DNA from: Isoetes taiwanensis
Taxonomy: Eukaryota > Streptophyta > Lycopodiopsida > Isoetales > Isoetaceae
Reading direction: 5' to 3'
Length of the DNA stretch: 64,000 bases
Assembly: GCA_021234155.1 (NCBI GenBank)
Contig: JAJEKV010000027.1
Location: forward strand, 13,793,714 to 13,857,713
Both the position numbers and the translations under genes were made by a program. Below, in pieces: positions 9,890 through 22,213 of this stretch. The notes under the pieces are model-generated. The model worked only from the letters and a program-made list of their open reading frames with translations, was not told where the DNA came from and did no database searches. Position 1 is the first letter of the stretch. Each line of letters starts with the position of its first letter.

Positions 9890-12800
9890 TCTGTTAACAG
9901 AACGTGGATTTAGCAGCCCCTTGACTACCTCAGACAGGAGAGCTCATCAATCTGAACCTGCCGACTTCCATGCCTATTTAAAGGAAATTTAAAAGTCAAG
10001 AAATATGACACTGATAATTGCAACTACAAAGGAATAATTTACCTTTAACCCAAGAAGAGTTCGTAAGACAATCTCCTTAAAACAAAAATTAAAATTAAAA
10101 CGGCTTATTGTGATCTAAAAAGCGGCATGCTGATAATACAACCCTTACAAAAAAACAAGTTGCTTCTCAGTTCCTTTTTAGGCCGAACAACTTTCTTTCG
10201 TAAAAGTTCCTCCGAACATAAATGCCATATCACACTGACATCTCGAAAGTTGAGCACCTATTACATGTGAAGCTTAACTCCATTCTCCATGCTCAACTCC
10301 ATTCTCCACTGTCCAAAATGCGATAACATTGGACCTAAGGCAGAAGATTCCAAAGCCCCTGCATTCTTGCATCTGATATGAACCGCCCACAAACCTCAAG
10401 TACGGCTTCTTCTATAATTTTTCTTTTCTATCAAGGCCAAGATCTGGCCAAAACCCGGCCACACAATTCCCATGAAATCATGCTTGAAACGCTTGATTCA
10501 GAAATCCAACGCCAGAAAAGTAAGGAAAAGCATTGACAAATCGAGAGATGGGAGAAAGCGGAAAGATTGCCAAAAAAGTTCCGAAGGAAAAAAAGTGGAA
10601 CGGATCAGCGAAGGGACGCCGGATCGAGGACAGGGAAGCCTAGAAGAAGCAAGAGCTCAGCAAGAACGGAGAAGACTAAACTGGATTGGAGGAGGAACGT
10701 GACGTCCGCTGTGTTCTTTTAGGGTTGAACTACGTGTTCGATAGTGATTTGCGGACATTTTGAGAAATTGATGACCTGGAAATGTCGGAATATTCTATTT
10801 GCCTGGATTTTAGCTGACGTCATATTGAATATAAAAATGCGATCTAACGGCCATGCTGAAGCTGCGTGCGGTTCGGACATCATTACCGTCTGTCGCACGT
10901 GCAGGCATGGCTTCAAGTTTTTTAAATGGTCTCTACCTAACGTAGAAAATGATCACTGGTTCCTTTTTTAAGCACCATTGATGAACTTGAGAAACACCCA
11001 TGCCCAACTAACTTGTTTAGCTCTTACTTCCATCCATGTTGTTGGGTGCTAGACTGACAGAAAATGTCTACTTGATTATGGAAGTAGTAATTGCCCATGG
11101 AGGCCATTATAGTCCTAGCAGAGGTAGCATTGTGAGGCCAATGTGGCCATCTATTGCCTTTCACAGTCCGTTCCCACCTGAAATGAGTACCCGATGTGGG
11201 AGTGGTAAAGTTGACATGGTAAGTGGCCAGATTTTTCTATGTAATATATTTGACTGTTGTACATTTAAGGCAACCCCGGTGTGTATTACATTCACCCATC
11301 CTACATTCAAGGCATAGTCATTTAAGTGGGAGAAACCATTGTAGGAAACTATCGTTTTACAAGTCTGAAGGAAGTAGCTATGGTAATGCACTCCAACTAT
11401 GCCATATGGGTTGTAACCGACTACTCTGGCATCTCCTTTGAAAGCTCCATCATCAACTCCACTGCGTTGATGTCAGAAATCTCATTTGAGTCTTCTTCAT
11501 TTGCCCTTTGCCCTATCAGTCTCTGCTTCTATCTCAGGCTCCGACTTTATGGTTAAAGTTATGATGAGTGCTAGAGCATGGCCTACTTCAGTGATGCACT
11601 AGCATCCTATATCCTAAAGGTTCTTGTCAGATGAGCTCGATTGCATCCTCCATCAACATAATGACATGTATAGATGTAAAATGCATCAGCAAGCTCATTA
11701 CTATTAAGGTTTTCCCCTCCAAAACCATTTAGAACGAGGTTTTTTTGTAGTCATGTACAATAATGCACTTGATGTGCTCTTTCTTATATTAGGTTTGATA
11801 GTCTTTTTGGACTCTGTGGACAATAAAAATCAATTCAATTCACATCAAATGTAGATGATGGTTCTTTGAGCCGCCGCATCGAGAAGTTGGGGTGATGTCT
11901 TTTCCAACTCCATAGCATATCATCGCTCATTAAGTCCTTCTCTAAGAAGGCCCTTCATGACGATTGATGAATATAGAGTTGTTTCCAACCGTCTATCTAC
12001 TGCTAACTATATCAGGTGCTCCATATAGAAATCCAACTAAATTTGATATTCGATATTGGCCTCTATTATCTAAAGGATGTCCAGCCTCTTTATTAAATGC
12101 AGCATCTACCTCCTTGGCGAGTTGAGCAAGCATCTTCATCGTATCAAATGGCAATAAATGGGGTGAAAAGAAGTAGTGAGAGCTAGGAAGGAGGAATGAG
12201 AGTTAAAAAGAAGTAGAAGAAGAAGCAACAGCAATTTTCACGTCATACAAATTAGCAGCATCCCATTTGACCTATGATGCACACACCATGCCAAAATTTG
12301 TTTTGTTGGGTTATGCCAACCAACTAGCATAACAAGAGCATTGATATCTTCTTGAAGAGCACACTGTTTATGAGGTTGGTTTGACAGAGAGAACTCAGCA
12401 ATTCAAGTTAGATTCAATCAATTGGTATAATAGCTCTTTACGAGGTATGAGGCTAGCTTGTCTTCATTTCTTAAAATATAAATCTTCTTGCGCTCCACAC
12501 CAATCCAACTGACAGATATGAACCTAGCACGTAGGATTATATGAAACAAGTTTTTGGGCTAATTTTGTGACAACCTTTGTAGTAATCCATGTATTAAATT
12601 TTGAGGTAATATGTCTAAAGATTAACAAAAAATTATCATTTAACGTGTTCTTGAAGTTCTACGTCATGCCACACTGGCAACATGCATGACGTAAAAAATG
12701 TTATGTTAATTAGAGCTCTCACTCCTCCCTTTTCACCCTCATTTATTGCCCAATATAGATACAACTGCTAGGCATGCTTGATATCAAGGCCGAAGCAAAA

Positions 12801-13129
12801 AATGATAGTGAATCGAAAAAGAAAATGGATCTTTATTTATATACAAGAAGTACAAGAGCAGGTTGGAATGTGTTAGCCAAAGACTGGCATTGAACCAGAA
12901 TGGTTTCACAAAACTGGATGCTCCTTATATGTAGTCCCTAGGCGTATATGCATGCTTGCCAAGATATTCAATTGCATGGCTACCACATGGCATCAATGAT
13001 GTTCACCACTTGGAAGCCACTTTGTTGAGATTGTCGGAATTTATACAAATATTGCGGCATTTGCAAGATTCTCAGCAAGTCTGATAACTGGATGTGTAAC
13101 CCAATCGATCCATGAGGTAATATAGTTGG
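9890..13129. other. no gene seen; RING promoter side and unassigned DNA
   Basis: The first several hundred bases, up to about 10,750, are probably the 5' UTR and promoter of the RING gene (10,472-10,702 is purine-rich with no recognised product). From 10,750 to 13,129 I see only short frames, no repeat shared with the rest of the window, and no RNA gene. Confidence 0.4.
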
Positions 13130-13700
13130 TTATACAAGAGCTTGGAGTCCAAAATAGCTTCAACATCGTATTTTGGACCATCAGCAAGTTGAACTGGAGA
13201 TGGGAACGGAACAACCCGATCTAGAATTGAGCTAGAAGCATAAGGTTCCAAATGTGAGACGTGAAAGACTAGATGAGACGCATATATGAAGGGAGATTCA
13301 AACGAAAAGTAACGCCATTTATCTGGAAAGAAATTACATATGGACCAAGACGTTGATAATCCAACTTGTCACATGGTCTGATTATCTTCAAATTACGTCG
13401 CAACAGCTATACTTGATCTCCAACATATAACTTGGGTACCTCTAGGAAAGAATCGAGTCGATGATGGATGCAAAGCATAGGGCTCCAAAAGTGAGACGTG
13501 AAAGACTGGATGGAGATGCATATCTGAAAGGAGAACCAGATGAAAAGCAACATCATTTATCTGGGAAGAAATTACGAATGGACCAGGGAATTGATAATCC
13601 AACTTCTCACATGGCCTGATTGTCTTCAAATTACGTCCAACTGCCATACACGATTACCAACTCGAAACTTGGGTATCTTTTGAAAGAATCGAGTTGAGTC
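13130..13700 (-). pseudogene. Ty3-type integrase tail, duplicated fragment
   Basis: The reading 13647-13393 has the signature of the end of Ty3-family pol: KLDYQFPGPFVI followed by HPVFHVSLLEPY. The same stretch occurs twice in tandem (about 13,225-13,465 and 13,470-13,700). Each contains an ATTTATCTGG(A/G)AAGAAATTAC block and a CACATGG block. No LTRs, RT or protease are nearby, so this is a relic. Its right edge runs straight into a LINE endonuclease at about 13,695, so one open frame reads through both. Confidence 0.75.
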
Positions 13701-14870
13701 CTTGGGATTGGTAGAGGCATAGATATTAATAATCCTAGAGGAGGTATCAACAACACAGAGGGTAACAGATTGCCACATTTTAAAGGGACTATTGTAGAAA
13801 TAATGATGAATAAAAGTATTTCTCCATATGATAGCTAAGCCCCCACTAGCACCACTAGACTCAAACCATATGGAGGATGATCTAGGACAAATCCACTTTC
13901 CCAGATTGCTGCATTCAAAGGAAGGAAGCTTCAATTCTTGAAGAAGAATGATATCAGCCTTATAAAGCTTGATCTGAGCAATGACCCATCTTCTTTTTAA
14001 GGGACCCTTAATTCCCATTAAATTCCAAGTGAGAATCTTCATAGGAAGGTGAGACACATCAGCAGGAAGATTAGTTCCTTGCTCTTCTTGAGTTCTTTTT
14101 TAATTTTCTTAGTATTTTCTGCTGGAGTCTTGTCAAAACCACAAGGATGAATGCCACTGTCAGAGTTATTAAATCTTTTTTTAGATTTCTTGTTGACAAT
14201 TTTACAGAAGCTTGGCATCTATATTCCTTGTCACTCCCTAAATCCTCATTATTACTAGTATCATCGGATCCCCCAAGAAGAAATTGAAACACCTTATTTA
14301 TTTTAGAATTAATCATGGGAGAGACATTGACTTGCCTGGAAACGTCTTCACAGTTGGTGTCTCTTGAAGTAAGAATATTTGTTGGTGAAGGCATATTTAT
14401 TAAATGACATATCCCATTAACCACATTCATGCATCTGTTTTCTGGAGTTTCTGTCACAAAATCTTGATTCATCACATCCTGTTTCAAAGTAGGCATCAAC
14501 CAATCTAATGTATTTTGCTAAATTTCCATAGTTGAAGGTGTCTCTGAAAGAGAGTTTCCATTGCATTCTCCTTCTTGAAGTAAGGCCATTTGATCTGCAA
14601 ACTTATCTGAAATATTGAGAGAGCTCATAGTGCATTCTTTAGGAGGAGAATCCAAATCAATCAAAGAGGGCAGGGAGGGAGTGGTAAGTTTAGGAGGATC
14701 AACTGAAGGAGCATTAGAGGGAACAACAGAGTGAGCAGGCATACAAGGGGGAGTTGAGGAGGGAGTGAAAGTAGAAGATGTGCTCTTATCCAAATAATTA
14801 TCTTGCTCAATATTAACACTAGAGTTGTCAGGAGATGGACAAAAATGGTGCATTTTCACTTTTCACTTTA
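13700..14870 (-). mobile_element. LINE fragment: ORF1 tail and endonuclease start
   Basis: The minus reading 14057-13700 matches the N-terminal part of an APE-type LINE endonuclease: KILTWNLMGIKGPLKRR, then ILLQELKLPSFE, then IINIYASTNP. These parallel the endonuclease of the LINE at 20,464. The upstream readings 14,499-14,071 and 14,859-14,518 are low-complexity, Ser/Pro-rich and fit the tail of ORF1. The copy stops about 120 residues into the endonuclease, where the Ty3 relic begins. The ORF1 part has diverged from the other LINE, so this is a different subfamily. Confidence 0.75.
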
Positions 14871-16083
14871 AAATTCATATAAAATCAATGGCGCAAAATT
14901 TAATAAAACCCTTCCTAGAAGTTCATATATGGCAGTTCCATACGAAAAGTATCTAAAAATTTATCTAACTCCATTCTTGGAAGTTATGCTTAGGTGAATC
15001 TGAGGGGTTCATGCCAAGATTGCCTTATATTTACATAAGGTAACACTGTCTTAATGAAATGATTTTTTTTATTTTTTTTCAATATTTTCTTATTTTTCTA
15101 TGCAAGTTAGAGAGTACAACACCAAAAACTGCACCTCATTCCCAGGTATGAGAAGGAAGATAGGGTTCATCGAACATGACAGGGTCAAAACTGTTTTCTG
15201 TCTTCTGTGGACCAATAATTATTTTAACATGAAGCTAGAGATCTATATTACCAAGAAAGGCTTGCATCCATAAAAAAAATATAGCTCATCATAAAAGATG
15301 ATCTACATGCACTATTATCATACTTAACCTACAATACTTCTGGCAGCAATTACAGTAATAAGTTTATGATAGCAAGAGAAAAGTAGATTTCTTTGTGTTT
15401 TTTGCAATATATGACATCAAGAACCTCTATGCACATGTATTATTATATGTGAGTTGAAAAAGAGTGTTATCTTGATTAAATGATTCAAATTTTGACGTCT
15501 AAGTATTGACCATTAATGGTCCATAGATATTTATATTTAAATCTTGCAACTATTATGTCACTTTCACATCAAATTTGAGATCTACGTTGCCAATGAAGTC
15601 TTGCATTCAAAAAAAATATGGCATTTCCTAAAAGATGAACTATATGGACAATTAGCATACTTAAACTCCAATATCGTGTAGCAACACACAACCAAATGTA
15701 GAGAATGCATGATTAACTACTACATATCGGTTGATAAAATTATAATCTACGTAGATATAAGTGTAGTGCATAGCGTGCATCTTTTATTACCTTTTTAAAG
15801 ATGATATATGAGTTTTATTAAATCATTTTAGATTTATTTTTGTCTTGAATTCTATATAAGAGATTCTTTAGTCAACATTGACATCATTATAACTTATGAA
15901 TGCTTCAAAAAAACATCGAACTATAGCTCTTAGAGTCAACAATTTATGACCACAAGAATTAGGCCAAAAGTTATAATAGTAAGAGAGAAATAATTCATAC
16001 CCTCAAACAGTGCTTTTGAGCAAGATTGGGTATGGCGACTTCATCTAATGTCATATATTAGTGAAAATATTGGGAACATACAA
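14871..16083. other. no gene seen; AT-rich DNA with a diverged direct repeat
   Basis: Segments at about 15,226-15,345 and 15,565-15,680 are diverged copies of each other (GAGATCTA, then a run of A, then AAAAGATGA). Otherwise AT-rich with short frames only. Confidence 0.4.
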
Positions 16084-16358
16084 TTTTTTTTTTATTTTTT
16101 TTTGAAGGCAAGGTGGGTTTTATATTCATAAATTAGATAAGATACATCAAAATATAATAGGACTCCAGAGGAGACCTATTAAGAAAAAGTAAATCTTCCA
16201 TATATGGAGGTACAACCTGATTTAAGATAAATAGATAGGGCATATTCGGGTTGCTAGTTTCTGTGTTCATAGAGCAGCATAGAAAATTTAACCAGTCACA
16301 TAGAACATTCCAAAAAAGCATAGCTATTCCTGGGATAGCTGAATGCTAAGATTGAACT

Positions 16359-16739
16359 TTAACTATTTGCTTCGATCAGATCCTGCAGGGATAGGTCAGA
16401 AACTCTGGAGTTGCCAAAAACACTGAGCATTTCGTCCAGCTCCTCAGTAGTATATGAGGTGACGTCCATCAGCATAAGTACTCGGGCTTCCCTCCTTTGT
16501 TGCCAGTGGTGAAATAGAGCCTCAAACATAGGCTTTAAGCTGTTGTGCCTCCAAATAGCCTGTTTCTTAAGCAGCTTCTTAATGGCCCTGGCATGAATCA
16601 CCTCCTGTTTAAGCAGAATCATATTTTCTTCCATCATAATCCTTGACAGCTCTTCCACTGCTACCAGGTGATCAGAACCTCTCGGGGGGGCTCCCAATTG
16701 CAGCATCCTCCTCTGATGATCTGTGAAGAATACCAACAT
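16359..16739 (-). CDS. small reading at the 3' end of the LINE, unrecognised module
   Basis: An open reading of 126 residues downstream of the LINE zinc-finger domain and before the 3' UTR. It is either the end of ORF2 after a frameshift or a separate ORF. Key stretches are ARAIKKLLKKQAIWRHNSL and LQDLIEANS at the end. A related protein is encoded at about 29,094-29,419 on the plus strand inside the CACTA element, with matching KALKRLLK, VWMHNTFRPLF and FDLEDLIE. I do not know this family. The reading is helical and basic in the middle and acidic at the end. Confidence 0.55.
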   Translation of the reverse strand: MLVFFTDHQRRMLQLGAPPRGSDHLVAVEELSRIMMEENMILLKQEVIHARAIKKLLKKQAIWRHNSLKPMFEALFHHWQQRREARVLMLMDVTSYTTEELDEMLSVFGNSRVSDLSLQDLIEANS

Positions 16740-16804
16740 CTGTTAGAATTGGAATAAAAAGGTGATATAAACCTTGGAATTTCCCAATCCGATCCCAAGC
16801 TTTG

Positions 16805-19800
16805 TCATATTTGGCCCCTTTTGGCGGCTTTATGGGCAGTGGCTGTATCTTGTATCAGACTCCAGAGCTTAGCTTTTATCCACTGCTGATTAATAGATTT
16901 CTTTTCAATGGCCACCAGGTTTCTATGTTTCCAGATAATCCAACATGTTAATATTCTGCAAGTGTTTGTAACCCTGGAGCTACCATTTAGAAATTCAAGG
17001 AGATTTGCAGGTGCCCCAAGGTTAAGTTGTGAGGTCCATGTCCAAATTTCAGCAATTTTTGAACATAAGAAAACATGGTCGAGTCTTCTGTCATTCCACA
17101 TCCCAAGGGGCAAAGACTGGAGATATTACTATCATATTTGGACCTGGAGAGATTAGTTTGAAGACTTTGATGCAGCAAAATCCATCTGAAGGTAGTAATC
17201 TTTGGAGCTCCATAGTTTTTCCAGCCTTTAGCACATACTGAGGCTAAGGTGTCTTCATCACAAGGCCAAAGGGAACATGCCCTTGATTGTGTGTTACCCA
17301 GAAGAGCACTGTATATGTCCTTAACTGAATAGGTCTCCTTGTTATTTAGAGTCCAACTGTTGGATGCAGCTGCCATATCCTGAAGGGTGTTAACCAGTCC
17401 CATGATCTTATTGAAAATCTTTTTATCCAAGGTTGAACCTTTTGTTCTTTGTTTTACTTCCTCCCATGTAGTCCACCTGCTGTCCTCCTCACACCACAAG
17501 TCCCCAAAGCACTGATACCCTGCCATGAACCACTGCATGTATTTCTGTGGGTGTTGGAGGGCCAGGCATCCAACTGTTTGAGGAGCCAGATCAGGGTGCC
17601 AGAAAATTTTAATGCCCCTGCATCTAGCATCTACCACAGGTGGTCTGTAGCAAAGAGATGCCTGATTCCAAGCTTGCAACATTCTCCTAATGATTGGGGA
17701 AGTATTTGAGCATGGAACTAGTTGAAAGAAAGCAGAGTCAGGGAGGCAATGCTTTAGTGTTTTGCTACCAACAGGGTGGGATTCCTCCACCCAATATTTT
17801 ATCAATTTCAAAGCTGGGGAGGGAGAGTTTGCATGAATAGCTCTATAGATTATTTTTGCAGCCAAAGCTTGAGCTTGGAGAAATAAATCCTTACATCCGA
17901 GCCCTCCTAGTTTTCTTGGTTTGATGAGATCAGCCCAAGCCACTTTGTGCTTTCCCTGCCATATGAACTTCTTGATTGCTATTTCTATTTGGTTATAAGA
18001 GCTTTTATCTGCCACTATAGCTGAGGAGAAGTAGACATGTGTACTGGCAATCACAGAATTGGCTATCTCAATCCTACCAGCCAGAGATAAAGAGGAAGGG
18101 TATTGCAAGAGTTTCCTTTGTGACAATAGGTTCCCACAGGCCATGGATTGTACTATTGAGTGCTAAAGGTATGCCCAAGATTTTTGTGGCAGCATCTTTC
18201 TTGAGAACCTGAATATCCAGCATCTTGTTTGTCTGTGCATCCAAGAGAATTGCACATTTGTCTTTATTCAACCACACCCCAGAAACCTGTCCAAACATGT
18301 CCATTGCATCAAGGAAATGTTTGAGACTATGGTCACCATCTTTGAGAAAAATAAAGGTGTCATCTGCATATTGCATGATGACAAAGCTGCCCTGATCCTT
18401 TGGGAGATTGAGGCAATTAATCATTTTTTGAGCATGCAGATGGTGTGCAAGCCTTGTAACAATCTCTGCAACAATTAGAAAAAGATAAGGTGCCAGGGGG
18501 CAGCCTTGTCTTATCCCCCTCTTGCATTGAAAAAGTTTGGTAGGGGTTCCATTTATGAGTAGTGCTGAGGCTGCTGTAATATTAAAACTCCAGACTTTCC
18601 TGTATATGTTCTCAGAAAAGCCTATGTGAATCATGGCTTTTTGGAGGAATTGCCAACTAATTGTATCATAGGCACGTTTGAAATCAAGTTTGAGTAACAT
18701 GCAGCCTTGATTTGAGAGTTTGTTCCAGTGCAATCCTTCAGAGGCTCCAAGATAATTGTCCAAAATGCTTCTGGTTGGGAGGAAAGCAGATTGGCAAGGA
18801 TCTATTACTGTTTGCAAGTGAGGGCATAGTCTACTTGCCAAAATTTTCTCCAAGATCTTATAGGATGTGTTTGTTAGTGAAATTGGTCTCCAATCCCCTA
18901 AGACTTCTGGATTTTTCACTTTAGGAATTAAGGCAATGTGCCCTGCATTAATGGCAGGGGGCAATTTATTGGCTTTCCATGCCCCTTGGACAAAAAGAGT
19001 AAGATCATCCTTCATAGTCTCCCAAAATTCAGTGTAAAACTCTGGGGGGGAGCCCATCTGAACCTGGGCTCTTCCCTATAGCCATAGATTTAAGAGTGTC
19101 CCAAATTTCTCTTTGTGTTGGTACTACAAGAAGATCATCTTCCTTGATCTGTTGGGTAGCTGGGGGGATATCTTCGAAGAACTTCTGTAGTATATCCTCT
19201 TGTACAGGCTGACTGGCAAAAATATTTGAGTATTCCCTGTGGAAATATTCTTCAATGTCCTTCTGCTTGTCAATTACCATACCCTGTAAAGTTTTGACTT
19301 TTGTAATACCATTGTTGCAAACCATGTTCTTGGCTGCCCTGAAGAAATATGCTGAGCTACCTTTATCCATAGAATTTATATGTTTGCATTTGCTTTTAAT
19401 TGCCAGAGATTTGGCCTCTTATTCCTCAATGTGTTTGACTTTATTCTCCAACTCTAAATCCTGTTTTTGGAGTTCCTGATTGTCTTTATCAGCAAAGAGT
19501 GCTGTCCTAATCTCCTTCATCTGTTTGTAAACAACATATTTCTGTTCTTTTCTTTTCCTGAACCATTCTCTGCCCCAGGATTTAATCCAACCTTTGGCCA
19601 GCTTCATCTTACTAAGGAATGAATTAATAGAACCAGAGCTTTGAACCTTAGGGAGACTGTTGTAGAACTCCTGGAAAGCTAACAGAAAGATTTCATCTTC
19701 AGCAGTTCTGTGTTCATTTTAAAAGGGATATTGGAACCCCCCCTGGTTGGATTGGCTGAGTTCTCTAATATCTGTGGGAAATGGTCAGATATTGAAGAGC

Positions 19801-20464
19801 TAATATCACTGGATACAATCATATTATCCCATGAGGGCAGGGACTTGTTGCAGATATAGTATCTGTCCAGCAAGCAATATGTTCTATCATCACCTTTTCT
19901 TTTGTTACTCCAAGAGTATACATTAGAGGAGGAGGGTGGAATATGGCAGAAATGCACCATCAGTTGGTCCCAAGCAATTTTCTCTTTCTTATTCATATTG
20001 ATTCTTCTACCCAGCTTCTGATCCCAACTGGGAGTGTTATTGAAATCTCCTACTAGCAATAGGTTTGGAATATGCCCATTTCTAGAAAGCCACTCATTCA
20101 TTTGAGTCCATTGAATTGCTCTTTCTGCAGGATTTGTAGAAGCATATACATTAAGAATAGCAGTTGGTTTCCCTTCTATTTCAAGAACCACCACTGTCCA
20201 CCTGCCTGAACTGTGAGAGAATTTGCATAGGCTTTTGAAACCACTCCAAATAGTGTAGGTACCCCCTCGAGTTCCATCAGCTGCAGTCCAGATTGAGTCA
20301 CTATTTGGATCCACCCAGCTACCAAGTCTTTCAGATTCAAAAGAGGGGAGCCTATGTTCTTGGAGGAGAATAATGTTGGCTTTCAACTCCCTAAGGGCAA
20401 TGAGTGCCCTTTTTCTCTTGAGAGGTCCTTTTATGCCTCTCATGTTCCAAGATATAATTTTCAT
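16805..20464 (-). pseudogene. LINE ORF2: endonuclease, reverse transcriptase, zinc finger
   Basis: The endonuclease domain (20,464-19,679) has the ISWNMRG start, ILLQEHRLPSFE, LLVGDFNNTP and SDHFP motifs. It nicks the target DNA. The reverse transcriptase (about 19,607-18,074) has LIPKVKNP, DFKRAYDTISW, GIRQGCPLAPYLF and the catalytic QYADDTFIF. It copies the RNA at the nick. The thumb and zf-RVT-like end (18,144-16,805) has KITTFRWILLHQSL and a broken Cys cluster (CPLG). Damage includes a stop at about 19,419, frameshifts near 19,050, near 18,100 and near 17,100, and a loss of frame near 19,680. The start ATG overlaps the ORF1 stop (see 20,464). Confidence 0.85.
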
Positions 20465-20468
20465 TAGG
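20464..20468 (-). promoter_or_regulatory. TAATG overlap of ORF1 stop and ORF2 start
   Basis: The ORF1 stop TAA and the ORF2 start ATG share bases (minus strand TAATG). This arrangement fits stop-and-restart translation, in which a ribosome that ends ORF1 starts ORF2. The overlap itself is seen; the mechanism is inferred. Confidence 0.6.
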
Positions 20469-21719
20469 CAGGATATTTTATCCTTTCCTTCACCCTCAGA
20501 TTAAGGGCAGGACTATCACAAGGGAAGGAAACTTTTTTGATCTTCTTCTTAGTTGTAAGAGGAGTGAAAAACTCCTCTGTTTCCTGCCTAATTGTAGATG
20601 GGACATATGATGGCTGGGTTTCCTGTTGGGACTCAAAGCTGTCATCCTCTGTGAATTTGATTTCTTCAGGACCCCCATTGTCACTGTCATCTGTGCAGTC
20701 CATTGGGGATTTAGTAAAAAATTTGTACAATTGGTCTGCTAAATCCCCTTCTTTCTCCTCAGTATTTGCATCATGACATCATGCATATTAGGTGCTTCAT
20801 TAAAGTTCAACTGGGCAGGTGTCATAGGGGAGATATTCCCTCTTGATGCTTCTCCCTTTAGGTACAGAGTTCCACCAGCAGAAATATCCGAGTCAGAGGA
20901 CTCAGGATATTCATTTATTGGTGGCAGCTCAGGTTCTTCAATGGTTATTGTATTCCTTCTCTGTACATGGGCTGATGTGATGGTGATACCTTTATTTTCT
21001 TTGGTCTTCCCTTTTAGATTATCCATTCCCAATCCTTGGCCAGAAGGACTTGGAGGTCTCTTGATCTGTTCACAACCAGTTCCCTGGCCTACTGGAGTTA
21101 CAAGCATTTGGGGTTGATTACCCAATTCTTGGCCAGCTGGTCTTATAGGTCTACTGTTATGATCAGTATCAATTCCCTGGCCTTCTGGGGTTACAAGTAT
21201 TTGGTTCTGGATTTTGCCTTGGCCACTTGGGCTTATAGGAACCATGGATTGGATGTCCACTTCCTGGCCTTGTGGGCTTACAAGGACCTTGAACTGGTTG
21301 GCCAATTTCATATCCTGAGATTTCCTTTTCCATTCTTGTCTGACTTTCTTTTTGGAAGCTGTGGCCTGTTTAATTTCCTGTTGAATAGCCCTTTGTTTCT
21401 GTTTTTTGGCTTTCCTCCTAGCACTCCCATTCATATTCTTCTTCCTGGGATCTTTGACCAGTGTCCAATTATCTTTGATAATTGGATTCATGATAGCTTT
21501 GGGATCCAAGTATCCAGTCTCTAGGAGGGTTGAATTTTGTGCTGGCATGGTTTTTTCAGGGTTAGCCAGCTGGTTTTTCATCCATTTCCCTTTGCAGACT
21601 CCTCCTCCATGTAGCCTTAATCCACACATATTGCATGGGAGGGGAAGCCCATACCATTTAAGGTTTAAAGTTTTGATTTCCCCAAAATAATCCTTGTATT
21701 CTATGGTGTTTGGGAATCA
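20466..21719 (-). pseudogene. LINE ORF1, RNA-binding protein with zinc knuckle
   Basis: The frame is open from just after a TGA at 21,719-21,717, which probably replaces a Trp codon. It has a WYGLPLPCNMCGLRLHGGG segment with a C-x2-C-x4-H-x4-C zinc knuckle at 21,634-21,593, as in plant LINE ORF1 proteins that coat the RNA. A Lys/Arg-rich region follows, then six spaced copies of a (S/T/R)P-x-GQ motif at about 21,281-21,018, then an acidic tail. A frameshift near 20,755 splits the last 90 residues (20,730-20,464). The N-terminal domain upstream is damaged or missing. Confidence 0.75.
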
Positions 21720-22037
21720 ATATGTTTTACCATAGAAACTTATTTGCTTTTGATTTTAGCAAAGGTTTGGACCCCTTTGTGCTAGAAAATATGAAGAATG
21801 CAGTTCTGGATGAGTACGAAAACTGCTAAGTTGTATGAGGTTTGGACAATTACCACAAGATATGGATGAATCTATTGGTCATGAAATTCTTCTAGATCAT
21901 AAAGAAGTTCCTCTCTAGATATATGGGTTTAAGTGGCAGAGGTACAATGGACAAATTCTGGTCCATGGACCATAGATGGTCCAGTGGACACTAGTGTTAA
22001 GGCCAGATAATACCTAATATTTGTTGGAGCAGTTTAC

Positions 22038-22206
22038 CTGATACTGTGAGCCATCCATAATAAGTTCTTCAGCAGTTAATTGGGCACATTCATCACTTGT
22101 ATTAGTTTTGTGATCCCTAATTTCTGAGATACCTTGATTCTGCTGAGGAGCAGTTTTCTCAAGCTGATCTGAGGAATAGATCGCAAGAGAAGATCCCTTC
22201 CTAGAT
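22038..22206 (-). other. candidate exon next to the CACTA insertion
   Basis: An open stretch of about 56 codons bounded by an acceptor CTATAG, at 22,207 just inside the left flank, and a CAG/GTAAAC donor. The pyrimidine-rich tract that would precede the acceptor (CATCCTCCTCC on the minus strand) lies beyond the CACTA element, at about 54,660-54,672. Removing the element and one AGG copy would rejoin them. No family is recognised. It could equally be LINE 5' sequence. Confidence 0.25.
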
Positions 22207-22213
22207 CTATAGG

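Larger units (their letters stand above)
16084..21780 (-). mobile_element. near full-length plant LINE (L1-like)
   Basis: Order on the minus strand: ORF1 with zinc knuckle (from about 21,719), ORF2 with endonuclease, reverse transcriptase and zinc finger (20,464 to about 16,805), a further small reading (16,739-16,359), a 3' UTR, and an A-rich tail at 16,103-16,084. The tail follows CCACCTTGCCTTC, a normal LINE 3' end. Several frameshifts and stops show it is not active. The 5' end is uncertain: homology fades near 21,780, about 430 bp before the CACTA element. I found no target duplication. Confidence 0.85.

Noticed and set aside
10472-10702. A Lys/Arg-rich small protein
   Set aside because: Purine-rich leader of the RING gene read on the opposite strand; no homology or start context.
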